DNA of 64,000 nucleotides, taken from contig NZ_QFRX01000001.1 in the NCBI RefSeq assembly GCF_003143935.1, positions 5,534,924 to 5,598,923 on the forward strand, given 5' to 3'. This DNA is from Streptomyces sp. Act143 (GTDB taxonomy: Bacteria > Actinomycetota > Actinomycetes > Streptomycetales > Streptomycetaceae). The translations under genes were made by a program, and so were the position numbers. How positions within the stretch are numbered: position 1 is the first letter of the stretch; every line of letters begins with the position of its first letter. Shown in pieces: positions 34,783 to 42,071 of the stretch. The notes under the pieces are model-generated. The model saw nothing but the letters and a program-made list of their open reading frames with translations. It did no database searches and was not told where the DNA came from.

Positions 34783-34850
34783 ACGCGGGCTCCTTCCTGT
34801 TCTGTGGACCGGCCCTCGCGACCGGAGCCGCCGACCCTGCCCGCGGCTTC

Positions 34851-34890
34851 TCGATCCGGAGTGGACGCGGGCTCGAGCGGATCTCGTGTC
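34851..34890. promoter_or_regulatory. SARP-like heptamer array A
   Basis: TCGATCC (34851), TCGAGCG (34873) and TCGTGTC (34884) lie at spacings of 22 and 11 bp. They sit between the divergent acyltransferase and DUF6081-like genes. ActII-ORF4/DnrI-type SARPs bind direct TCGAGnn heptamers spaced 11 bp apart. Confidence 0.55.
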
Positions 34891-34935
34891 CGGGTGCCGA
34901 CACTCGCGGCCCGCGACCACGTCTCCGGAGGGACC

Positions 34936-35865
34936 ATGGAGCTGTTCGACGACGTTTTCCGCGCCGGCCTCGACGACGCCTGGGACGTGCCGCCGCTGCA
35001 ACCGGCGACCGTGCGGATCGCGGCCGACGGAATGACCGTCACGCCGGCCGACACCGACCCGCTCACCGGCGAGCCCGCGTTCGCACCCCCGGCACAGGGG
35101 CGCGGGACCGGTCCCGGCGACCACCTCGCGTGGGTGGCGCTGGCCCGCGGGCCGGGTGGCGCGCGGGGGTTCGAGGTGCCGGCCGACGGGACCGTGGAGT
35201 GCACGGCGACCCTGTCGGCGCGCGGCCTGGGCGGGGCCCGTCATCCCTTCGGTGCGGCGGTGCCCGATCCGGACGGTGACGTCCGGCTGGCCACCGCGGC
35301 GCTGATCACGATGGACCCGGTCACCCATGTGGTCTGCGACTTCCTGCTGACCAACACCCGTGTCCACGCCCTGTACGAGCGGGTGCCGTTCCCCGGCGAG
35401 CGGTACGCCGCCTTCTCGTACGCCGTCCCGGTCGCACCCCGCACGCCCGGCGCGTGGCACCGGCTCTCGGTCCGGTACGAGGCGGGCGGCACCCGGGTGG
35501 TGTGGCGCGTCGAGGGCGTGGAGGTGTTCCGGGTGGACCGCCCGGGGCTGCGGCCCGCGGACCGTGGCGGGCTGCTGCTGGACCACGGCGGGGAGGAGGG
35601 CGAGCCGGTGCGGCTGGGCCGGATGGTTCCGGCGCTCGGGCTGCTCACCCTGCTGGACGGCGCGGGCCCCGACGGCCGGGGGCTGGTCCGGCCGGCCGGC
35701 GGGAGCGGGACGTGGTTCGCCCCGCGCGAGGGTCCCCCGCACCACCAGGAGTTCGTGGGCGACGACGACCTGCTGAAGCAGTCGGCGTGGCGGCCCGGCG
35801 CCGTGCTCGGGGTGCGTCGGGTGACAGTGCGGGCCGAGGTTGACAGCGGGGTGCGGGGATCTTAG
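34936..35865 (+). CDS. DUF6081-like beta-rich protein, paralogue 1 (cytoplasmic)
   Basis: 309 aa from ATG 34936 (CGGAGGGACC upstream). It shares the layout of two other island proteins: an N-terminal DDVF/DDF motif, TDPLTGEPAF, a GDHLAWVA block, HPFGAAVPDPDGDVRLATAALITMDP, then FLLTNTRVHALYERVPFPGERYAAFSYAVPVAPRTPG, and a C-terminal ...GxGLVR... and ...QSAWRPGAVLGV region. It looks like an all-beta, concanavalin-like fold without signal peptide. I associate it with DUF6081, and tentatively with ActVI-ORF3-type pyran-forming dehydratase/cyclases; that link is from memory. It starts next to array A. Confidence 0.75.
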   Translation: MELFDDVFRAGLDDAWDVPPLQPATVRIAADGMTVTPADTDPLTGEPAFAPPAQGRGTGPGDHLAWVALARGPGGARGFEVPADGTVECTATLSARGLGGARHPFGAAVPDPDGDVRLATAALITMDPVTHVVCDFLLTNTRVHALYERVPFPGERYAAFSYAVPVAPRTPGAWHRLSVRYEAGGTRVVWRVEGVEVFRVDRPGLRPADRGGLLLDHGGEEGEPVRLGRMVPALGLLTLLDGAGPDGRGLVRPAGGSGTWFAPREGPPHHQEFVGDDDLLKQSAWRPGAVLGVRRVTVRAEVDSGVRGS

Positions 35866-35868
35866 ATT
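35840..35868 (+). promoter_or_regulatory. consensus-like promoter of the F420/hemerythrin-AKR operon
   Basis: TTGACA (35840-35845), a 17-bp spacer and TAGATT (35863-35868). It is close to the HrdB consensus and is the best promoter by eye in the island. It lies inside the 3' end of paralogue 1, with the start site expected near 35875. Confidence 0.7.
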
Positions 35869-35877
35869 CGGCATTAG

Positions 35878-35896
35878 ATTTGCTTTTAAAGCAAAT
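35878..35896. promoter_or_regulatory. MarR-type operator, copy 1
   Basis: ATTTGCTTTTAAAGCAAAT, a perfect palindrome of 9-nt arms around one base, placed just downstream of the -10 of the promoter at 35840, so bound repressor would block transcription. The near-identical site lies at 45111-45127 beside the marR gene. Confidence 0.75.
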
Positions 35897-35916
35897 AAAA
35901 GGGGACGGAGACTTTC

Positions 35917-36822
35917 ATGAGTGAAGAGCAGGCAGACAGCGGTCTGAGCTGGAACGAGCGGGTCATCCAGGAGTTCCGGGCGAACAACGGCCGGGTGGGC
36001 GGGATGTTCGAGGGCGCACCGATGGTGGTGCTGACCACGATGGGCCGGAAGACCGGAAAGCCCCATGTGAATCCCGCGATCTACTACAAGGACGGCGACC
36101 GTTACCTGGTCTTCGCCTCCAACGCCGGGCGCGGCAAGAACCCCGACTGGTACCACAATCTGCTGGACAGTCCGCAGGTGACGATGGAGATCGGCACGGA
36201 CGAAGGTTCCGTACGGCCGTACGCCACCCGGGCCCAGGTCCTGGAGGGCGAGGAGCGCGACCGGTACTGGGAGCTCCAGTGCTCCCTCGACCCCGCGTTC
36301 CGGGAGTACGAGGAAAAGGCGGGCCGCGCCATTCCCGTGGTCGCCCTGTACCCGCTCGACCTCGGTGTGATCACCGAGCGCAGCCGGATGATCGGTACCC
36401 AACTCCTCAAGCATCACGCCGACTTGAGGGCCGAGCTGGCGCGGGTGCGCGCGGCCGTCGACGAAACGCTCACCGAGGGCGGCGCCGACCCCCGGTCCAT
36501 GGCGGACCTCTCGGAACAACTGCGCAAGCGCTGCCTGACGTACTGCTACGGGCTGCAGATGCACCACATCCGCGAGGACGGCTCGTTCTCCGCCTTCGAG
36601 AAGCGCTTCCCGCATCTCGTCCCGGCGATCACCCGGCTGCGCGAGGAACACAAGGTGGTGGAGCAGGCGTTGGCCGAGTTCGAGGAGCTGCTCGACAAGG
36701 GCGGTTTCCAGAACCCGGAGGACGTGGCGCGGCTCCGCGCGGAGCTGGACCGGGTCGTCGGCGGCCTGGAGGACCACTTCCGCTACGAGGAAGAGACTCT
36801 GCTGCCGGCGCTGGAGGTCTGA
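35917..36822 (+). CDS. F420H2-dependent quinone/nitroreductase (Ddn-like) fused to hemerythrin domain
   Basis: 301 aa. Residues about 10-150 match the Ddn/DUF385 family: MVVLTTMGRKTGKPHVNPAIYY, LVFASNAGRGKNPDWYHNLLDSPQVTMEIG. Residues about 160-300 form a hemerythrin-like helical bundle with candidate Fe ligands in QMHHIREDGSFSAFEKRFPHL, REEHKVVEQALAEF and DHFRYEEETLLPAL. Ddn-type enzymes reduce quinones with F420H2, suggesting detoxification or redox tailoring of the quinone product; the second domain may sense or scavenge oxygen or peroxide. It is expressed from a strong promoter under a MarR operator, with the next gene 3 nt downstream. Ribosome site GGGGACGGAG. Confidence 0.88.
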   Translation: MSEEQADSGLSWNERVIQEFRANNGRVGGMFEGAPMVVLTTMGRKTGKPHVNPAIYYKDGDRYLVFASNAGRGKNPDWYHNLLDSPQVTMEIGTDEGSVRPYATRAQVLEGEERDRYWELQCSLDPAFREYEEKAGRAIPVVALYPLDLGVITERSRMIGTQLLKHHADLRAELARVRAAVDETLTEGGADPRSMADLSEQLRKRCLTYCYGLQMHHIREDGSFSAFEKRFPHLVPAITRLREEHKVVEQALAEFEELLDKGGFQNPEDVARLRAELDRVVGGLEDHFRYEEETLLPALEV

Positions 36823-36825
36823 GCG

Positions 36826-37899
36826 ATGACCGAGATGCGCTACCGCGTGCTCGGCAAGTCGGGCTTACGCGTCTCCGAACTCGCTCTGGGCACCATGACG
36901 TTCGGCGACGACTGGGCGTTGCCCGAGGGGCGCGCGGGCCGGCTCCTCGACCTGTTCGCCGAAGCCGGCGGCAATGTGATCGACACCTCCAACGAGTACG
37001 GGCGCGGCAGTGCCGAGTCCACGCTGGGCGAGCTGCTGAGCGGTCGCCGCGACTCCTTCCTGCTCACCACGAAGTACACCCTCCAGATCCGCCCGGGCGA
37101 TGTGAACGCCGCGGGCAACCACCGCAAGAACCTGGTGGTCTCGCTGGAGGACAGCCTGCGACGGCTGCGCACCGACCACCTCGACATCCTGTGGGTGCAC
37201 GCCCGCGACACCCTCACCCCGGTCGCCGAGGTGATGCGGGCCCTGGACGACCAGGTGCGGGCGGGCAAAGTGCTCTACGTCGGCGTCTCCAACTGGCCGG
37301 CCTGGGAGATCGCCCAGGCCAACACGCTCGCGGAGGCGCGGGGCTGGACCCCGTTCGCGGCCATGCAGGTGCACTACAACCTGTTGGACCGCGCCGTCGA
37401 GAACGAGTTCCTGCCGATGGCGCACGCCTTCGACCTTCCCGCCTTCGTCTGGGGACCGCTCGCCGACGGCCGCCTCACCGGCAAGTACCTCAGGGGCGAG
37501 GAGGGGCGTCTCGACAAGGTCGCGTGGGGCAGGGCCCGCGGCGCCGGTGACGACGTGGTGCGTGAAGTGGTCAGGATCGCCGAGGAGTTGGACCGCCCGC
37601 CCGCCCAGGTCGCCCTGGCCTGGCTGCGCTCCCGTCCCGGCACCGTGATCCCGGTGATCGGCGCCACGACCGAGGAGCAGCTGCGGCAGAACCTCGGCAG
37701 CGTCGACCTCCAGCTCGGCCCCGGGCACCTGGCCGAACTGGACAAGGCCACCGCGGTGCCCGCCGGTTACCCCCATCTGTTCCTGCGCTTCCCGGCGATG
37801 ACCCGCATGATCTACGGCGAGCACTGGGAGCGCGTCGACGACCGCCGGACGACGACCCGGCGCGCGGTCGCCGACGACCTCTACTCGACGAGGGACTGA
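36826..37899 (+). CDS. aldo/keto reductase (TTA codon)
   Basis: 357-aa AKR barrel. Motifs: LGTMTFGDDW, DTSNEYGRGSAESTLGELL (catalytic Asp and Tyr), TKYTLQ (Lys), HLDILWVHARD, GVSNWPAWEIAQA and VIPVIGATTEEQL. It probably reduces an aldehyde or ketone with NADPH. An aldo/keto reductase (Aln4) acts in the sugar branch of alnumycin biosynthesis as I recall, and C-ribosylation genes are adjacent here; a detoxifying role in the MarR operon is the alternative. Codon 14 (36865-36867) is TTA, so translation should depend on the bldA tRNA. Confidence 0.92.
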   Translation: MTEMRYRVLGKSGLRVSELALGTMTFGDDWALPEGRAGRLLDLFAEAGGNVIDTSNEYGRGSAESTLGELLSGRRDSFLLTTKYTLQIRPGDVNAAGNHRKNLVVSLEDSLRRLRTDHLDILWVHARDTLTPVAEVMRALDDQVRAGKVLYVGVSNWPAWEIAQANTLAEARGWTPFAAMQVHYNLLDRAVENEFLPMAHAFDLPAFVWGPLADGRLTGKYLRGEEGRLDKVAWGRARGAGDDVVREVVRIAEELDRPPAQVALAWLRSRPGTVIPVIGATTEEQLRQNLGSVDLQLGPGHLAELDKATAVPAGYPHLFLRFPAMTRMIYGEHWERVDDRRTTTRRAVADDLYSTRD

Positions 37900-37925
37900 G
37901 CGTCCGACGCCGCCCCGTCACGCAC

Positions 37926-37958
37926 AGCGCCCGGCCGGAAGGATCCCGGCCGGGCGCT
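37926..37958. terminator. bidirectional terminator
   Basis: A 13-bp perfect stem (37926-37938 with 37946-37958) and 7-nt loop, between the convergent aldo/keto reductase and DUF6081-like paralogue 2 genes. Confidence 0.85.
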
Positions 37959-37991
37959 GTCCGTCGTACTCGACTCACTGGCGCACGTTGA

Positions 37992-39101
37992 TCAGTCGGA
38001 CGTCGTGATGCTGAACGACCGCACCTTCAGCGTCACGCCCTGCCCCCACAGCCGGTTGCTGAGGAGGCTCTTGTCGTCGTGGAACTTCTGCGGTGCCGGG
38101 GCGCCCTTGGCCGGGTCGTAGTAGAAGTTCGGGCTGTCCTCCAGGCGGACCAGGCCCGCCTTGTCGCGGTCGTTCGCGCCGCCGCCGCCGTCCAGGAGGT
38201 TGCCGGTGGCGATGCCGCACTGCACGGAGGTGGCCGTCACCTGCTCGTCCGGGCCCTCGTGCTCGATGCGCAGGTACTTGCGGTCGAAGGCATGGGTGCC
38301 GATCTTGTCCGTCGACAGCACGGTCTTGCCGTTCACCAGCCAGCTGACCCGCTTGCCGCCCTGGTCGTAGCGGATCCGCAGCTTCACGGGCTGACCCGCG
38401 GTCCGCTTGAAGACCGGCACCGAGTAGTGGAACGCGGCGTACTCGCCGCTCTCCACCGGGAGGCGCTCGTAGACGGCGTGGACCTCGTGGTTGGTCACCG
38501 AGAAGTTGGCCACCGTGTGGGAGGCGTGGTCGACGGTGATCACGGTGGCGCTGGCCAGCCGCGGGTCGGACTGCGGGTCGCTCACCGCCTTGCCGAACGG
38601 CTGGTCCTCGACGCCCTCGGCCTTGACGGTGACGTTCGCGTTGCAGTTCCAGGACCCGGTCGCGGGGACGGGGAAGCCGTTCGCGGAGGACACCCGGGGC
38701 TGGGCCACCCACTTGAGGTGGTCGCCGGTGCCGCCGCCGAAGCCGGACGCGTTCTGGTCGGAGGTCGCGGCGAACGCGGGCCGACCGGTGCGCGGGTTGC
38801 GGCCCGTCGGTACGACGGTGATGCCCTGGGCGTTGGAGGTGATGACGCCGTCGCCCTGCGCCAGCTTGCCCTCGGGGGTGCTGGACGAGCCGAGCAGCCA
38901 GGTCTGCTGCGCGTCGAAGCCCTTGCTGAAGTCGTCCGCGAACAGGATCTTCTCGGAGTGCGAGGCCCCGGTCCGCTCGGCTGCACCGGCGCCCGGGGTG
39001 AGCGTGAGGGCCGAGCACACGGTGGCCGCGGCCACCAGGGTCACGGCGGTGCGGCGGGAGCGGACCAGGGGGCGGGTGCTGTGACCAGCCGCTGCGGGCA
39101 T
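37992..39101 (-). CDS. DUF6081-like beta-rich protein, paralogue 2 (secreted)
   Basis: 369 aa from ATG 39101 (AAGGAGA upstream on the coding strand). It has an N-terminal signal peptide: VRSRRTAVTLVAAATVCSA with a twin arginine, followed by an Ala-rich cleavage region (PGAGAAERT). The mature part repeats the family layout: FADDFSKGF, NPRTGRPAFA, GDHLKWVAQPRVSSANGF, QPFGKAVSDPQSDPRLASATVITVD, FSVTNHEVHAVYERLPVESGEYAAFHYSVPVFKR, VSWLVNGKTVL, RDKAGLVRLEDSPNFYY. This paralogue therefore probably works outside the cell. I recall that ActVI-ORF3 is also found processed outside cells, which would fit if the families are the same. Confidence 0.8.
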   Translation of the reverse strand: MPAAAGHSTRPLVRSRRTAVTLVAAATVCSALTLTPGAGAAERTGASHSEKILFADDFSKGFDAQQTWLLGSSSTPEGKLAQGDGVITSNAQGITVVPTGRNPRTGRPAFAATSDQNASGFGGGTGDHLKWVAQPRVSSANGFPVPATGSWNCNANVTVKAEGVEDQPFGKAVSDPQSDPRLASATVITVDHASHTVANFSVTNHEVHAVYERLPVESGEYAAFHYSVPVFKRTAGQPVKLRIRYDQGGKRVSWLVNGKTVLSTDKIGTHAFDRKYLRIEHEGPDEQVTATSVQCGIATGNLLDGGGGANDRDKAGLVRLEDSPNFYYDPAKGAPAPQKFHDDKSLLSNRLWGQGVTLKVRSFSITTSD

Positions 39102-39200
39102 GGGGTCTCCTTCGTACATCGGTACGTCGACCATCGGCACGTCGACCGTCGTCAGCGCGGCCCCGGTCGGACCGCGCGGCAGCACCGTGCTCACCACCCC

Positions 39201-39259
39201 TCGATTTCCGCTCGAAGCACACCCGTGCCCGCGACGCCGGATCGAGCGGTCTTCGAGCC
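39201..39259. promoter_or_regulatory. SARP-like heptamer array B (two pairs)
   Basis: TCGATTT (39201) and TCGAAGC (39212) are 11 bp apart; TCGAGCG (39242) and TCGAGCC (39253) are 11 bp apart. They lie between the divergent secreted DUF6081-like gene and the C-glycosidase operon. The second pair is the best match to the SARP consensus in the window. Confidence 0.65.
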
Positions 39260-39330
39260 GGCGCTCCCACGCTGTGCGCGCACCCGGACAGCACCCCCTA
39301 GGGCACGCGCACGGAAAGGACGGCAGGCAC

Positions 39331-40305
39331 ATGAACGGCACAGCCCCGTTTCCCCAGGTCGCCAAGGGATCTCCCCAGATCTCCGAGGAACTCCTCCAGG
39401 TCTCCGAGGAAGTGGCCACCGCGCTCGCGGAGCAGCGGCCGGTGGTCGCCCTCGAGTCCTCCCTCATCACCGCGGCCCCCACGCTCGACCTCCCGCTGGC
39501 CATCGAGAAGTCCGTCCGCGACGCGGGCGCCGTACCGGCGACGACCGGTGTGGCCGACGGACGCCTCCTGGTGGGCATGGACCCCGATCAGATCGAACGG
39601 ATCCGCGGCGCCGAGCACGTCCAGAAGCTGAGCGCCCGCGACCTGGGCGCCGCCGTGGCGGGCGGCGGAGTCGGCGCCACCACCGTCGCCGGCACGATCG
39701 TCATCGCCGAGCGGGCCGGGATCGAGGTCTTCGCGACCGCGGGCATCGGCGGGGTGCACCGGGGCGCCACCCGGACCCTCGACATCTCGCCCGACCTGCT
39801 CCAGTTCACCCGTACCCGGATGGCCGTCGTCTCGGCCGGGGCGAAGAGCATCCTGGACGCCCGGCTGACCGCCGAGTACCTGGAGACCGCCGGCGTCCCC
39901 GTCCTCGGCTACGGCACCCCGTGGCTGCCCCGCTTCTACGTCCGGGGCGACGACATCCCGGTCACCCGGGTCGACGACCTGACCACGGCCGCCCGTGCCG
40001 CCCGCACCCACTGGCAGCTCAACGGGCGCAGCACGGTCCTGCTCGCCGTCCCGGTGGATGACGCGGAGGCGGTCGACGGCGACCTGGTCGAGGAGGCCAT
40101 CGCGGGCGCCCTGGCCGAGGCCGAGCGCACCGGGGTCACCGGCAACAAGGTCAGCCCGTTCCTGATGCGCGCCGTCTCCCGCGCCACCGGCGGCCGCACC
40201 ACCAGCGCCGGACGCTCGATCCTGCTGGGCACCGCGCGTGTCGCCGGTGAGCTGGCCGTCGCCCTCGCCGCGGAACGCGCCAAGGCCACGGAGGCGGACC
40301 GGTGA
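39331..40305 (+). CDS. pseudouridine-5'-phosphate glycosidase-like C-ribosyltransferase (AlnA-like)
   Basis: 324 aa from ATG 39331. PsuG family: VALESSLITAAP (catalytic Glu), GGGVGATTVAGTIVIAERAGIEVFATAGIGGVHRGA, VVSAGAKSILDARLTAEYLETAGVPVLGY with Schiff-base Lys172, and GNKVSPFLMRAVSRATGG. PsuG cleaves or makes the C-C bond between uracil and ribose-5-phosphate; AlnA of alnumycin uses the reverse reaction to attach ribose-5-phosphate to an aromatic polyketide. Placement in an aromatic PKS cluster and coupling to a HAD phosphatase (overlapping GTG) strongly support the AlnA role over nucleoside catabolism. Confidence 0.92.
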   Translation: MNGTAPFPQVAKGSPQISEELLQVSEEVATALAEQRPVVALESSLITAAPTLDLPLAIEKSVRDAGAVPATTGVADGRLLVGMDPDQIERIRGAEHVQKLSARDLGAAVAGGGVGATTVAGTIVIAERAGIEVFATAGIGGVHRGATRTLDISPDLLQFTRTRMAVVSAGAKSILDARLTAEYLETAGVPVLGYGTPWLPRFYVRGDDIPVTRVDDLTTAARAARTHWQLNGRSTVLLAVPVDDAEAVDGDLVEEAIAGALAEAERTGVTGNKVSPFLMRAVSRATGGRTTSAGRSILLGTARVAGELAVALAAERAKATEADR

Positions 40306-41009
40306 CCGGCGGTGCGCCGGTCGCCGGACTCGTCCTGGACCTCGACGGCACCCTGGCCGACACTCCCAGGGCCATCACCGCGATCATGCTGAAGATCCTC
40401 GCCGACCGGGGCGCCCCGGCGGACGAGGCGGAGGTCCGCCCCCTGGTGGGCCGCCCGCTGGAGCAGAACTTCGCCCGGCTGCTCGGCCAGGCACCCGACG
40501 GCCCCGATGTCGCCTCGGCGCTCGCCGCCTACCGGGAGTTGTTCCGGGCCTACCTGGAGGCGACCGGCCCGGCCGAACTGGCCTGCGCGGGCGTCGTCGA
40601 GGGGCTGCACGCCGCACGCTCGGCGGGGCTGCGGCTCGGCATCGCCACCTCCAAGCCGCGCCGGGCGGCCGACCGGGTCCTCGCCCTGATGGGCGTCGCC
40701 GAGTTGTTCGACGCCGTGGCCGGCGACGACAGCGTGCGGCACGGCAAACCCGACCCCGAGATGGCCCTCCTCGTCGCCGGCGGACTCGGGCTGCCCCCGG
40801 CCCGCTGTGCCGTCGTGGGGGACGGGGTCGCCGACATGGAGATGGCCCGCGCCGCCGGGATGCGGCCCGTCGGGGTCTCCTACGGCGTCGCCACCCCCGC
40901 CGAACTCCGCGCGGCGGGCGCCGAGGTGGTCGTGGACTCCTTCGCCGCCGTGCTCGCGCTCGTGACCGGGTCCGCAGCGGACCGCCCCACCTACGACAGG
41001 GAGTCGTGA
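40302..41009 (+). CDS. HAD-family phosphatase (AlnB-like)
   Basis: 235 aa from GTG 40302, overlapping the glycosidase stop. HAD motifs: LVLDLDGTLADT (nucleophile Asp13, Asp15), IATSKPRRAADRVL, KPDPEM (Lys) and VVGDGVADMEMARAAGM. AlnB dephosphorylates the C-ribosyl-5'-phosphate product of AlnA, and this gene is exactly where its partner is expected. The general alternative is a phosphoglycolate-type phosphatase. The stop overlaps the next ATG. Confidence 0.9.
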   Translation: MTGGAPVAGLVLDLDGTLADTPRAITAIMLKILADRGAPADEAEVRPLVGRPLEQNFARLLGQAPDGPDVASALAAYRELFRAYLEATGPAELACAGVVEGLHAARSAGLRLGIATSKPRRAADRVLALMGVAELFDAVAGDDSVRHGKPDPEMALLVAGGLGLPPARCAVVGDGVADMEMARAAGMRPVGVSYGVATPAELRAAGAEVVVDSFAAVLALVTGSAADRPTYDRES

Positions 41010-42007
41010 TGACCCAGCCGACCACCGACCGTGCCACCGTCCTGTGGCGGGACGACTTCCGGGAGGGCGTACGGACCGAGGGTCCCGACGCGCCCTGGCG
41101 GTTCGTCCAGGCCTCGGCCGAGCTCATCGCGAACGACGCCGTGATCGGCACGGGTTCCGACGGGCTGAGCCTGGTCGCGCGCGGTCGTCACCCGCGTACC
41201 GGCGAACCGGCCTTCACCCGCACCGTCCCGCGGGAGACCGGTGAGCCCGGGTCCATCCCCGGCTTCGCCGACCACGCCAAGTGGATCGCCTACGTCAACC
41301 GGCAGTCCACGGCCGGATTCCAGGGGTTCGACACGGAGCCCGGCCGGGTGCTGTCCGTCGAGGCCGTCGTCTCGGGCCGCGTCTACGGCACCGCCGGCCA
41401 CCCCTTCGGGGACGCGGTCGCCGACCCGGAGGACGACATCCGGCTCGCCGCCGCGATGCTGAACACCATCGACCCCGAGACCTCCGTGGCGTTCGACTTC
41501 CTGCTCACGAACAAGCACGTGTACGCCTTCTACGGCCGCACCAACTTCTCCCGCCGCCACCTCGGCGCCTACGGCTCCTTCGCCAACACCGTTCCGCTCG
41601 CCCCGCGTTCACCGGGCGACCGGCACCGGGTGCGGATCTCGCACGACCGGTCGGCCGGAACGGTGAGCTGGATTCTGGACGGCGAGACCGTGCTGACGGT
41701 GGACCGGATCGGGCACCCCCTGAATCGCGAGACGCTCACCCTCGACGAGGGTGGCACCCTGACCGTGGTCGAGCCGCGCCAACTGAGCTTCGGCATGGGA
41801 CTGATGAGTCTGCTGGACGGCTCCTGGCCCACCGGACGCGGCCTGGTCAGGCTCTCCCGCGCCACCACCTACTACCGGCCGGACCAGGGGGCGCCGGCCG
41901 AGCAGAGCTTCGTCGACGAGGACAGCGCCGAGCACAGCAGGCTCTTCGGCCAGGGCGCCGAACTCCGCATCGCCGACTACGTGGTGACGAGCAGCCCGTC
42001 TGTCTGA
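41009..42007 (+). CDS. DUF6081-like beta-rich protein, paralogue 3 (cytoplasmic)
   Basis: 332 aa from ATG 41009, coupled to the HAD phosphatase. Shared family blocks: WRDDFREG, HPRTGEPAFTR, DHAKWIAYVNRQSTAGFQGF, HPFGDAVADPEDDIRLAAAMLNTIDP, FDFLLTNKHVYAFYGRTNFSRRHLGAYGSFANTVPLAPRSPGD, VSWILDGETVLTVDRIG, GRGLVRLSRATTYYRPDQGAPAEQSF. No signal peptide. Being co-translated with the C-ribosylation pair suggests it acts on the glycosylated or pyran-forming intermediate. It differs most from paralogue 1, and all three have the conserved tail region. Confidence 0.78.
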   Translation: MTQPTTDRATVLWRDDFREGVRTEGPDAPWRFVQASAELIANDAVIGTGSDGLSLVARGRHPRTGEPAFTRTVPRETGEPGSIPGFADHAKWIAYVNRQSTAGFQGFDTEPGRVLSVEAVVSGRVYGTAGHPFGDAVADPEDDIRLAAAMLNTIDPETSVAFDFLLTNKHVYAFYGRTNFSRRHLGAYGSFANTVPLAPRSPGDRHRVRISHDRSAGTVSWILDGETVLTVDRIGHPLNRETLTLDEGGTLTVVEPRQLSFGMGLMSLLDGSWPTGRGLVRLSRATTYYRPDQGAPAEQSFVDEDSAEHSRLFGQGAELRIADYVVTSSPSV

Positions 42008-42028
42008 CCGTGCACACGGATCATGAAT

Positions 42029-42058
42029 GAGGGGCCGCCGGGGGATCGGCGGCCCCTC
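42029..42058. terminator. bidirectional terminator
   Basis: A 12-bp perfect stem (42029-42040 with 42047-42058), 6-nt loop, between the convergent DUF6081-like paralogue 3 and flavin monooxygenase genes. Confidence 0.85.
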
Positions 42059-42071
42059 GTCGTACGCGGGC

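Noticed and set aside
39331..41009. PsuG-like and HAD genes as housekeeping pseudouridine catabolism
   Set aside because: No pseudouridine kinase or transporter nearby, and the pair is coupled inside an aromatic polyketide cluster with SARP-like sites, as alnA/alnB are.
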